DNA of 64,000 nt from Pseudomonadota bacterium (lineage in GTDB: Bacteria; Pseudomonadota; Alphaproteobacteria; Dongiales; Dongiaceae). Position numbers and translations under genes: made by a program. Shown one piece after another: positions 8,631 through 16,164 of this stretch (the first letter of the stretch is position 1; each line of letters opens with the position of its first letter). Under the pieces are notes generated by a model that saw only the letters and a program-made list of their open reading frames with translations, had not been told where the DNA came from and made no database searches. The stretch spans positions 1-64,000 of the forward strand of contig JAJYUT010000007.1 in NCBI GenBank assembly GCA_021792365.1, written 5' to 3'.

Positions 8631-10156
8631 TGCCTGAGATCAATATCCATCCGGGCCGCGTGACCCTGTCGGAGCTGCGCCGCATCGCGCGCTCGAATGC
8701 CTCCATCAAGCTGGACGCGGAAACCTGGTCGAACATCGAGGCCTGCCATGATGCGCTTGATCGTGCGATTGCGGAGGGGCGGACGATCTATGGCGTGAAC
8801 ACCGGATTCGGGAAGCTCGCCAGCACGCGCATAGCGCCGGCCGATCTGTTCACACTGCAGCGCAATCTGATCCGCTCCCACTGCACCGGCACCGGCCCAG
8901 AGCTCGGCGAAGAGGTCATCCGTCTCGCCCTCGCCTTGAAGGTCATTGGGCTGGCGCGCGGACACTCGGCCGTGCGGAGCGAGATCGTCCGAATGCTGAT
9001 GTCGCTGCTCCAACACCGGATGTACCCTTGTGTCCCGGCAAAGGGATCCGTCGGCGCGTCCGGAGACCTCACGCCGCTCGCGCATCTATCGGCCATTCTC
9101 ATCGGCGAGGGCGAGGCGATGCACCAGGGGCGACGTCTGCCGGCGGCCGAAGCGCTCTTGCAGGCGGGCCTCAATCCCATCGAGCTGGGACCCAAGGAGG
9201 GGCTGGCGCTTATCAACGGGACGCAGGTCTCGACCGCGCTTGCGCTCTCCGGATTATTTGCCGCCGAGGATGTGTTGGCCGCGGCCATCACCGCGGGCGC
9301 CATGTCGGTCGAGGGATCCAGGGGAAGCAGCGTGCCGTTTGACGAGCGCATCCAGGCGGTGCGCGGGCACCGGGGCCAGATCGACGTGGCGTCGGCGTTC
9401 CGGCAATTGTTCGCAGGCAGCGAGATCATCGCGGCTCACGGCAACGGCCATAGGGTGCAAGACCCTTACTCCCTGCGCTGTCAGCCGCAAGTGATGGGAG
9501 CGTGCCTCGACACGATCCGGCATGCCGCGCGGACGCTGGAGATCGAGGCGAACGCGGTATCCGACAATCCGCTCGTCTTTGCTCAGAACGGCGACGTTCT
9601 CTCAGGCGGAAACTTCCATGCCGAGCCGGTCGCCTTCGGCGCCGATTTCATCGCCATCGCGCTTGCGGAGATCGGCGCTATATCGGAGCGGCGCGTCGCA
9701 TTCCTGGTCGATACGAGCTTGAGCGGGCTGCCCGCTTTTCTTGTGAAATCAAGTGGACTGAATTCGGGCTTCATGGTTGCTCAGATCATGGCCGCTGCGC
9801 TGGCTTCGGAAAACAAGTCGCTGGCTCATCCGGCGAGTGTCGACAGCATTCCGACCGCCGCCAACCAGGAGGACCATGTCAGCATGGCGACTTTCGGGGC
9901 ACGCCGGCTGGCGGAGATGGCGGACAACGTCCGGGGGATTGTTGCGGTCGAACTGATCGCAGCGGCACAGGCGATCGACTTCCAGGCGCCCAAAATGCCA
10001 TCGAAGATGCTGGCCGATGCGCACGCCCTCGTGCGCAGCAAGGTTGCGCATTACGGCGAGGACCGGCGCTTCGCGGAGGACATTCAAGCCACCAAGGAAC
10101 TGATCGCGGCGGGCGCCTTCAACCGCTTCGTGCCGATCGCCCCCAGCCTGGGCTAG
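8627..10156 (+). CDS. hutH: Histidine ammonia-lyase
   Basis: 509 aa, full length. It removes ammonia from histidine to give urocanate through an MIO group formed by the Ala-Ser-Gly triad at about residues 144-146 (GSVGASGDLTPLAHL). Other active-site elements are intact: YGVNTGFG near 52, LQRNLIRSH near 82, NGTQVSTALAL near 197, QDPYSLR near 280, GGNFHAEPVAF near 330 and NQEDHVSM near 412. The intact glutamate of the last motif argues for an alpha-amino acid substrate rather than a trimethylated betaine. It overlaps hutC by 4 bp and meets the convergent kinase-like gene with a 4-bp overlap at 10153-10156. No hutU copy follows it. Confidence 0.95.
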   Translation: MMPEINIHPGRVTLSELRRIARSNASIKLDAETWSNIEACHDALDRAIAEGRTIYGVNTGFGKLASTRIAPADLFTLQRNLIRSHCTGTGPELGEEVIRLALALKVIGLARGHSAVRSEIVRMLMSLLQHRMYPCVPAKGSVGASGDLTPLAHLSAILIGEGEAMHQGRRLPAAEALLQAGLNPIELGPKEGLALINGTQVSTALALSGLFAAEDVLAAAITAGAMSVEGSRGSSVPFDERIQAVRGHRGQIDVASAFRQLFAGSEIIAAHGNGHRVQDPYSLRCQPQVMGACLDTIRHAARTLEIEANAVSDNPLVFAQNGDVLSGGNFHAEPVAFGADFIAIALAEIGAISERRVAFLVDTSLSGLPAFLVKSSGLNSGFMVAQIMAAALASENKSLAHPASVDSIPTAANQEDHVSMATFGARRLAEMADNVRGIVAVELIAAAQAIDFQAPKMPSKMLADAHALVRSKVAHYGEDRRFAEDIQATKELIAAGAFNRFVPIAPSLG

Positions 10157-11454
10157 AACGCGCTGCCATCGAGCAGGGCCACGAATGCGTCGTCGCCGGT
10201 TGCCGGCTCGCTCCCGCTCATGACGGAGATCGCGAACGACAGCGCCGACAAGGCGGGCGAGCGGCCGGGCGTGGCGCCGTGCGCAGCGCCGGCGCTGAGA
10301 TTCATCACCAGCGTAGGGCAGCAGAAGAGCGCGCATCGAACGATGCGCCGCCAATCGTCCGGCAGGAGGTGGAGTCGGTACAGCTCCGCCAGCAGCGGGC
10401 GCCAAATCAAGTCCCTCTTCAGCTCCAGGAACTCAGCCCGCAGAGGGGACAGGGCCCAGTCGTGCTGCAGCTCGATCCAGCCGTTCCGGATCACGAGATC
10501 GCTCTCGAAGCGCGTGTCCGCCTCAGCCGGGTGGTAGAGCCAGAACGGATGGGCGAAGATGTTGTGGAAGGTCGCCTTCACGTCGGCCAGCAAGGCCGGC
10601 ACGTGCCGCCCTGCGAAGGCTGGATCGAACAGAACAAGCCGTGCCGCCTTGGCGCCTTGTTCGATCCAGACGTTGGCGTTGTGGGCATCACCATGCGCGA
10701 CTACTGCTCCGCTTGACGCGAGATTGGCCGGCCGCAGCCTTGCAAGGCCCTCCTGGAACAGCTCGCCGAGACAGTGCCTGTACTCGATGCCGTTGATGCG
10801 CCAGCGGAGGCGGGCAAAGTCCTTCCACAGCACCGTGACGCCGGAAAGGATCACGGGCTTGCCGGCATAGAAGCGCTCTACCCGGCCGCCAAGGCTTGTG
10901 TCGTTGGGCGGCGTCACTAGCCGGTGGTGGAACAGCTGATGGATCGGCTCAGTCTTGCACCATTCCAGTCGCGACTCATGGAGCGTGCGCAGGTAGATAT
11001 CGCCGGTGAGGGTGTCCAGCGCGCGTTGGAGCACGATCAGGTCGGTGTCGCCCTGTCTGCCGCGGCGCTCGATCTCCAGGCAGGCGTCCGCCAGCTGGCG
11101 ATCCTTCCGATAGGCGTAGAGCAGGACCTGATGACCCGGACGACGCGACATCATCGCCGGCACATCGACTGGATAGCCGGCTGACTCGAGCAGCTCTGCG
11201 CGGTAATACTCCTCGACGGTCTCGCTCTCGCCTTCTTCCTGGTGGAACTTGAAAAAGAAACGCCGGCCATCGGCGACGTCGACGACGCCGTTGAGCGAGT
11301 TGAGGCTGCTCCAGTCGGCGTTGATCGCGACCCGGACGAGAGCGAGGTCGAAGTTCTCCGCGATTAAGGCAGCGACGACCTTCTCTGCTTCGTCGCGCCT
11401 GCCGGCCGCGACCAGCCGCCGCGCGGCGGCAGTCGGCGTTTCATTCGCGTTCAT
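10153..11454 (-). CDS. Kinase-fold protein (APH/choline kinase-like), function unknown
   Basis: 433 aa from the ATG at 11454. The C-terminal half has a phosphotransferase-like catalytic core: VVAHGDAHNANVW near residue 270, matching the HGD-x-H-x-N loop, and LVLFDPAF shortly after, the D-x-D/DFG-like metal site. The N-terminal half has FFFKFHQE, a candidate nucleotide-binding lysine strand, and an ENFDLALVRVAINADWSSLN segment shared by distantly related sugar or amino-alcohol kinases. Its start overlaps the end of the HisC-like gene by 14 bp, so the two are co-translated. A small-molecule kinase working with HisC on a phosphorylated intermediate is plausible, but the substrate cannot be named. 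Confidence 0.75.
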   Translation of the reverse strand: MNANETPTAAARRLVAAGRRDEAEKVVAALIAENFDLALVRVAINADWSSLNSLNGVVDVADGRRFFFKFHQEEGESETVEEYYRAELLESAGYPVDVPAMMSRRPGHQVLLYAYRKDRQLADACLEIERRGRQGDTDLIVLQRALDTLTGDIYLRTLHESRLEWCKTEPIHQLFHHRLVTPPNDTSLGGRVERFYAGKPVILSGVTVLWKDFARLRWRINGIEYRHCLGELFQEGLARLRPANLASSGAVVAHGDAHNANVWIEQGAKAARLVLFDPAFAGRHVPALLADVKATFHNIFAHPFWLYHPAEADTRFESDLVIRNGWIELQHDWALSPLRAEFLELKRDLIWRPLLAELYRLHLLPDDWRRIVRCALFCCPTLVMNLSAGAAHGATPGRSPALSALSFAISVMSGSEPATGDDAFVALLDGSAF

Positions 11455-12625
11455 GCGGGGAGCCGTTCGGAAGCACATAGTCCAGGGCAGCGATGAAGGC
11501 GTCGTTCTCGGCTGCGGTTCCCACGGTGACGCGCATATGCGTGCCATATGCGCCGCCCCATGGCTTTACGATCACGCCCTTCGCGATCAGTCGATCGGCG
11601 ATTAGCCGTGCATTCTCTCGAACATCGAAGAACAGGAAGTTCGCTGCCGAGCGCGCCGGCGCGAACCCGCGTGCACGGAGGGCCGCCGCCAGACGCGGCA
11701 GCTCCTGCCGATTGTGCGTGACGGTTTTCGCCATATGCGCCGTATCGTTCCAGGCGGCGAGCGCTGCCACTTGTGCGAGGTGGTTCACGTTGAATGCCGT
11801 GCGCGCCAGGTCGACCTGACGTGCGATCTCCGGGCTGGAGCAGATGCCATAGCCCACGCGCAATCCCGCTAAGGCATAGGCCTTGGAAAAGGTGCGCAGC
11901 ACGATCCAGGGCGCGGACATCGCGCGCAGAATTTGCAGTGATCGGGGATAGTTCGCATCCACCACGGCATATTCGAAATACGCCTCATCCGTCACGATCA
12001 GCGTCGACGGACCGGCGAGGCGGCATATCCGTTCAAAATCCTGCCTATCAATCGCAGTGCCGGTCGGATTGTTGGGGTTGCATAGGAACAACAGCTTCGG
12101 CTTCCGACCGACCGCTTCGCAGACTGCAGATAGGTCGAGCGTCAGGTCAGGCGGGCGCGGCACATCGATCACGGTGGCGCCCATCATAGCAGCGGAATCG
12201 GCGTAGACCGAGAAGGTTGGCGAAGAGATGACGATGCGATCAGTGGGATCGAGGAACGCCCGGCTGAGCACGGACAGCAAGTCCTCGGATCCATTGCCGA
12301 AGATCAGGCAGTCCGGGTTCACACCAAGCTTGGCAGCAATGGCGGCGCGGAGCGCGGTACAATAGGAATCTGGATAGAGTGCGACATCGCCCAGCGCCGA
12401 CGCGAGCGCCGCGTGGACCGCCGGAGAAGGGCCAAGCGGGCTTTCATTGCTCGCGAGCTTCACGACATGCGCAATGCCGTAGCGCTCGCGCACCCTGTCG
12501 GCGGATAGCCCTGCATTGTACGGGGCCAGATGGGCCAGCGCGGCACGCATCGGTCCCTGGAGCGGCTCCCGCTGTTCTATGGCTGATCTCCGTCCCGGCG
12601 CGGGACGTGCCAAACGCCGTCCCAC
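11441..12625 (-). CDS. hisC: HisC-like PLP aminotransferase (class I/II)
   Basis: Up to 394 aa; the GTG at 12625 gives the longest form and the ATG at 12550 the length closest to HisC. Fold type I motifs are VVKLASNESPLGPSP near the N-terminus, CNPNNPTG, TDEAYFEY and the PLP lysine in RTFSKAYALAGLRVGYG, with NFLFFDV and the C-terminal arginine region TVGTAAEND. HisC moves an amino group between histidinol phosphate and imidazole-acetol phosphate; close relatives act on aromatic amino acids. Placement beside a kinase, HisD-like and Hut genes rather than in a his operon points to a catabolic or salvage role. It is transcribed away from hutI across the second HutC-like operator. Confidence 0.9.
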   Translation of the reverse strand: MGRRLARPAPGRRSAIEQREPLQGPMRAALAHLAPYNAGLSADRVRERYGIAHVVKLASNESPLGPSPAVHAALASALGDVALYPDSYCTALRAAIAAKLGVNPDCLIFGNGSEDLLSVLSRAFLDPTDRIVISSPTFSVYADSAAMMGATVIDVPRPPDLTLDLSAVCEAVGRKPKLLFLCNPNNPTGTAIDRQDFERICRLAGPSTLIVTDEAYFEYAVVDANYPRSLQILRAMSAPWIVLRTFSKAYALAGLRVGYGICSSPEIARQVDLARTAFNVNHLAQVAALAAWNDTAHMAKTVTHNRQELPRLAAALRARGFAPARSAANFLFFDVRENARLIADRLIAKGVIVKPWGGAYGTHMRVTVGTAAENDAFIAALDYVLPNGSPHERE

Positions 12626-12660
12626 CTGTCACGCATCTTTCAGGCAGGAATCTAGGCCAA

Positions 12661-12684
12661 TTCGTATAGAGCTGTCTATACAAA
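12661..12684. promoter_or_regulatory. Putative HutC-family operator, divergent hisC / hutI promoter
   Basis: TTCGTATA, seven bases, CTATACAAA. Its reverse complement carries the same arms and spacing as the site at 4725-4748. It lies 43 bp upstream of hutI and 36 bp upstream of the longest hisC start, so it can serve both. It is the strongest sign that the hisC-kinase and hutI-M20D units belong to the same regulon as hutUCH. Confidence 0.7.
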
Positions 12685-12727
12685 AGCCTCGATCGTCGGC
12701 TAAGCTGGTCCGGCAAAGGGGATTGCG

Positions 12728-13954
12728 ATGTCGGATTGGGATCTGCTGCTGACCGATGCACGCCTCGCCACTGTCGTGAGCGATGAGCCAACCGCCATGA
12801 TCGACCGCGGCGCGCTTGCCATCGCGGATGGCCACATCGTGTGGGCCGGTCCCGCGCAAGAACTGCCCCAGGGGCGGGCACGCCGCACGATCGCGCTGGA
12901 GGGGCGGTGGGTCACGCCAGGCTTCATCGATTGCCACACGCATCTCATCTATGCCGGCAACCGGGCCAGTGAATTCGCGGAGCGGATGGCGGGCGCGAGC
13001 TACGCCGACATCGCCGCAGCTGGCGGCGGCATCAAGGCCACGGTAGCGGCCACCCGTGTAGCGTCCGAGGCGCAGTTACTGGCCAATGCTGCCTTGCGCC
13101 TCGACGCATTGCTCTCCGAAGGTGTCACGACCGTCGAGATCAAGTCCGGCTACGGCATGGATCGCGACACCGAGCTGCGTATGCTGGCTACCGCCCGGCA
13201 GCTGGGAGAGGGGAAGCCGGTCACCATCGTCACCACCTATCTCGGTGGCCACACCGTGCCGGCGGAATTCGCGGGCAACCGCGCTGGCTATGTAGAGCTG
13301 GTCTGCGGGACGATGGCGGAAGTTGCTGCCGCCCGCCTCGCCGACGCGGCGGACGTCTGCTACGACCCGATCGGCTTCGATCGGGAGGAGTGCGAGCGCA
13401 TGCTGCAGGCGGCGCGATGCGCCGGGCTGCCCGTGAAACTTCACACCGGTCAGATTGCCGCTCAAGGCGGCGGCGCGTTTGCCGCGTCGTACGGCGCCTT
13501 GTCGGCCGATCACGTCGAGTATCTGTCCGAGGACGACGTGTTGGCCATGGCCCGGTCTGGAACCGTCGCCGTACTGTTGCCGGGAGCATTCTATTATCTG
13601 CGGGAGACGACGAAGCCGCCGGTCGAGCTCCTGCGCCACCACGGCGTGCCGATTGCGGTGGCGACCGATCACAACCCCGGAAGCTCGCCGCTGCTGTCGA
13701 TCGTGCTCGCCATGAACATGGCCTCTGTGTTCTTCGGCCTGACCGCTGCTGAGACGCTGGCCGGTGTCACGCGCAACGCCGCGCGGGCGCTCGGCCTGCT
13801 GCACGATCGCGGAACGATCGAGGCCGGCAAGCGAGCAGATCTCGCAATCTGGGACATCGGTGACCTGGGCGAGCTGGCCAGCCTCATCGGTTCACGCAAA
13901 CCCTCCATGGTGATCCAGGACGGTCGATGCGTGGGAAGAAGGGCCGACACATGA
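12728..13954 (+). CDS. hutI: Imidazolonepropionase-like amidohydrolase
   Basis: 408 aa. HutI opens the imidazolone ring to give N-formiminoglutamate with one metal ion. Metal-site motifs are DCHTHLIYAGNR near residue 72, GGHTVP near 177, KLHTGQ near 240 and ATDHNPGSSP near 318. Usual HutI proteins have HAEQ or HADE at the third motif, so an acidic residue next to the metal histidine is replaced by Gly; the common FCE segment reads CYDPIGF. Fold and length are otherwise HutI-like. The stop overlaps the start of the M20D gene (ATGA at 13951-13954), implying coupled synthesis. Confidence 0.88.
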   Translation: MSDWDLLLTDARLATVVSDEPTAMIDRGALAIADGHIVWAGPAQELPQGRARRTIALEGRWVTPGFIDCHTHLIYAGNRASEFAERMAGASYADIAAAGGGIKATVAATRVASEAQLLANAALRLDALLSEGVTTVEIKSGYGMDRDTELRMLATARQLGEGKPVTIVTTYLGGHTVPAEFAGNRAGYVELVCGTMAEVAAARLADAADVCYDPIGFDREECERMLQAARCAGLPVKLHTGQIAAQGGGAFAASYGALSADHVEYLSEDDVLAMARSGTVAVLLPGAFYYLRETTKPPVELLRHHGVPIAVATDHNPGSSPLLSIVLAMNMASVFFGLTAAETLAGVTRNAARALGLLHDRGTIEAGKRADLAIWDIGDLGELASLIGSRKPSMVIQDGRCVGRRADT

Positions 13955-15129
13955 ACGACCGGAAATCGACAGTCCTGCCGACGGAGATCCGGGAGTTGTT
14001 GCCCGAGCTGATCGCGTGGCGGCGCGACTTTCACAGCCGACCGGAGATGGGATACGAGGAGCATCGAACCGCCGGGCTGGTGGCGCAGCGGCTCCGCGCC
14101 TTTGGCGTCGACGAAGTCGCGGAAGGCATCGGCCGCACCGGCGTGGTCGGAATCATCCGGAACGGAGGAGGACCGACTGTCGGACTGCGGGCAGACATGG
14201 ATGCGCTGCCGATCACCGAGGTTTCCGGCCGCCCCCATCGATCGGCGATCGACGGCATGATGCATGCTTGCGGACATGATGGCCACACCACCATGCTGCT
14301 GGGCGCAGCCTACTACCTCGCGAGGACCAGGCGTTTCTCGGGGACGGTCGTGCTGATCTTCCAGCCAGCCGAGGAAGGCAAGGCTGGCGCAAAGGCCATG
14401 CTGGACGAGGGCTTGCTGGACCGCTTTCCGTGCGACGCCATCTATGGTCTCCACAATGTTCCGGGCCTTCCGGCCGGCCAGATCGCCGTGTCTCCGGGCG
14501 CCGTAATGGCTGCAATCGACAGCTTCGAGATCAGGATCACCGGCAAGGGCGGACATGCTGCGCTTCCGCACTTGAACCGCGATCCGGTGGTGGCGGCGGC
14601 CTCGCTGATCATGTCAGCCCAGAGCGTTGTGTCGCGCAACCGCGATCCTAACCACGCCGCCGTTCTATCGGTGACACGCCTCGTCGCAGGCGAGGCCGAT
14701 AATGCGACGCCGGACACCGCGACCCTGAAGGGTAGCGTGCGCTTCCTTGAGGTGGGCGATGGCGCGCAGATCGAGGCCGATCTGGCGCGCATCGTTCGCG
14801 GAACCGCCGAGACTTTCGGCGTCCAGGCCGAACTCCTTTATACCGTGGGGCGCCCGCAAACCGTGAACCATGAGCGCGAAGCGAACGTGGCGCGGCGTGC
14901 TGCCGAGAGCCTCACATCCTGTGTCAGCGTCGCCGCGCGCCAGGTGCCGCTGCTCGCTTCGGAGGATTTCTCCTACTTCCTGCAGGCTCGTCCGGGCGCC
15001 TTCGCCTTCCTGGGCGCTGGCGAGAAGAGCCCTGCGCTACATACCGCGCACTACGATTTCAATGATGACCTGCTTGGGCCAGGTGCCGCGTTTCTCAGCC
15101 GAGTGGCCGAAGCAGAGCTGAGCCGGTAG
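13951..15129 (+). CDS. M20D amidohydrolase (hippurate/N-acyl-amino-acid hydrolase-like)
   Basis: 392 aa. Dinuclear metal hydrolase of the amidohydrolase/carboxypeptidase Ss1 type. Motifs: WRRDFHSRPEMGYEE near residue 25, GLRADMDALPI near 75, MHACGHDGHTTMLLG near 105 (metal Cys and His), IFQPAEEGKAGA near 140 (catalytic Glu pair intact), HAALPH in the dimerisation domain and the C-terminal SEDFSYF. It removes acyl groups from N-acyl amino acids. Coupling to hutI suggests it acts on the HutI product, possibly replacing HutG or HutF; this is inference. Unlike the M20 protein at 4797, all family residues look intact. Confidence 0.9.
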   Translation: MNDRKSTVLPTEIRELLPELIAWRRDFHSRPEMGYEEHRTAGLVAQRLRAFGVDEVAEGIGRTGVVGIIRNGGGPTVGLRADMDALPITEVSGRPHRSAIDGMMHACGHDGHTTMLLGAAYYLARTRRFSGTVVLIFQPAEEGKAGAKAMLDEGLLDRFPCDAIYGLHNVPGLPAGQIAVSPGAVMAAIDSFEIRITGKGGHAALPHLNRDPVVAAASLIMSAQSVVSRNRDPNHAAVLSVTRLVAGEADNATPDTATLKGSVRFLEVGDGAQIEADLARIVRGTAETFGVQAELLYTVGRPQTVNHEREANVARRAAESLTSCVSVAARQVPLLASEDFSYFLQARPGAFAFLGAGEKSPALHTAHYDFNDDLLGPGAAFLSRVAEAELSR

Positions 15130-15205
15130 CTTCCAGGCGCCAATTTGCCGTCCAAGCCCTTTCGGCGGATACTGCGGCATGCAAACGCAGAGGTGGCTTC
15201 GCGCG

Positions 15206-15979
15206 ATGGCCGTTCTCAAGTTGTTTGATCTAAGCGGGCGTAAGGCGCTGGTTACCGGCGCCAGCCGGGGCATTGGCCAGAGGCTTGCCATTGCCTTGGC
15301 GGATGCTGGGGCTGACTTGGCGGTGTTCGCGCGGTCACGGGCAGATCTCGCCCAGACACTCGCGGCGATCCAACCATTCGGCAGGCGGGCTTCTGCATTC
15401 ACCCTCGACGTGCGGGACGAGGCGGCCTGTTCGGCAGCCGTGGCTGCAGCGGCCGCTGCGCTCGGTGACATCGATATCCTCATCAACAATGCCGGCACTG
15501 AGGAGATACGCCCCTCAGTAGAAGTCGATGCGGCTCTCTGGGACAGGATTCTCGATACCAATCTGAGGGGCGCGTTTTTCTGTGCGCAAGCTGCAGCCAA
15601 GCGCATGCTAGAGGCGGGGCATGGAGGATCTATCGTCAATCTCTGCTCGCTCACGTCGCACGTAGGCATCCCCACTGCTGTGCCGTATGGCTCGTCAAAA
15701 TCGGGACTGTTGGGAATGACCCGTGGACTCGCTGCAGAATGGGCAGCGCATGGCATTCGCGTGAACGCGATCGCACCTGGTTACTTTAAGACTGCAATGA
15801 CGGAGATCTTCTATCGCAATGCCACTTGGCGCACAGAGATGCTGAAGAAGATTCCCATGCAGCGCTTTGGCAAGCTCGACGACTTGGTGGGCGCTGTGGT
15901 GTTTCTGGCTTCTAATGCTTCGAACTACGTGACGGGTCAGTGCCTTACTGTCGACGGAGGTACTATTTCGTCCATATAA
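15206..15979 (+). CDS. Short-chain dehydrogenase/reductase
   Basis: 257 aa from the ATG at 15206; an upstream ATG (15179) adds nine residues with no family support. NAD(P) site TGASRGIGQ near residue 18, NNAG near 95 and catalytic Ser with YGSSK near 160; the C-terminus has the usual VDGG. It resembles gluconate 5-dehydrogenase/KDG-type SDRs. It follows M20D by 76 bp on the same strand and precedes a hairpin, so it may be either the last gene of the hutI unit or a lone gene. The base composition is lower in GC than its neighbours. Confidence 0.85.
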   Translation: MAVLKLFDLSGRKALVTGASRGIGQRLAIALADAGADLAVFARSRADLAQTLAAIQPFGRRASAFTLDVRDEAACSAAVAAAAAALGDIDILINNAGTEEIRPSVEVDAALWDRILDTNLRGAFFCAQAAAKRMLEAGHGGSIVNLCSLTSHVGIPTAVPYGSSKSGLLGMTRGLAAEWAAHGIRVNAIAPGYFKTAMTEIFYRNATWRTEMLKKIPMQRFGKLDDLVGAVVFLASNASNYVTGQCLTVDGGTISSI

Positions 15980-16050
15980 AGCCGCGGGCTCAGCGAATGC
16001 TCGGGTTCAGCAAAGGTCCGCTGATGGCACGATACTGCCATAGGGTAGGG

Positions 16051-16070
16051 GCAGAGCAGGTCCGCTCTGC
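16051..16070 (+). terminator. Hairpin after SDR, possible terminator
   Basis: Perfect 7-bp stem (16051-16057 with 16064-16070) around a six-base loop in the 185-bp gap between two co-oriented SDR genes. The sequence after it, CGCGGTATTT, has only a short T-run, so termination would be weak. The rest of the gap holds the promoter at 16129 and nothing else recognisable. Confidence 0.45.
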
Positions 16071-16128
16071 CGCGGTATTTCAGACGTCGACTATCTCCCA
16101 GAGCGGGTTGAGTCATGGAATCATTAAA

Positions 16129-16157
16129 TTGACAAGTTGTCTGACCTCTTGATAATT
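16129..16157 (+). promoter_or_regulatory. Sigma-70-like promoter with FCD-GntR operator, probably leaderless
   Basis: TTGACA at 16129-16134, sixteen bases, then GATAAT at 16151-16156. The spacer carries AGTTGTCTGACCTCTTG (16135-16151), which recurs in inverted orientation at 38461-38477 and with two changes at 29844-29860. GACAA-G-TTGTC at 16131-16141 is a perfect palindrome. The predicted start of transcription is within a few bases of the ATG at 16165, so the mRNA may be leaderless. A repressor here would block RNA polymerase directly. Confidence 0.65.
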
Positions 16158-16164
16158 ACAGGCT

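Noticed and set aside
8627-10156. HutH as an ergothionase-type enzyme.
   Set aside because: All histidine ammonia-lyase active-site motifs, including the glutamate in NQEDHVSM, look standard.
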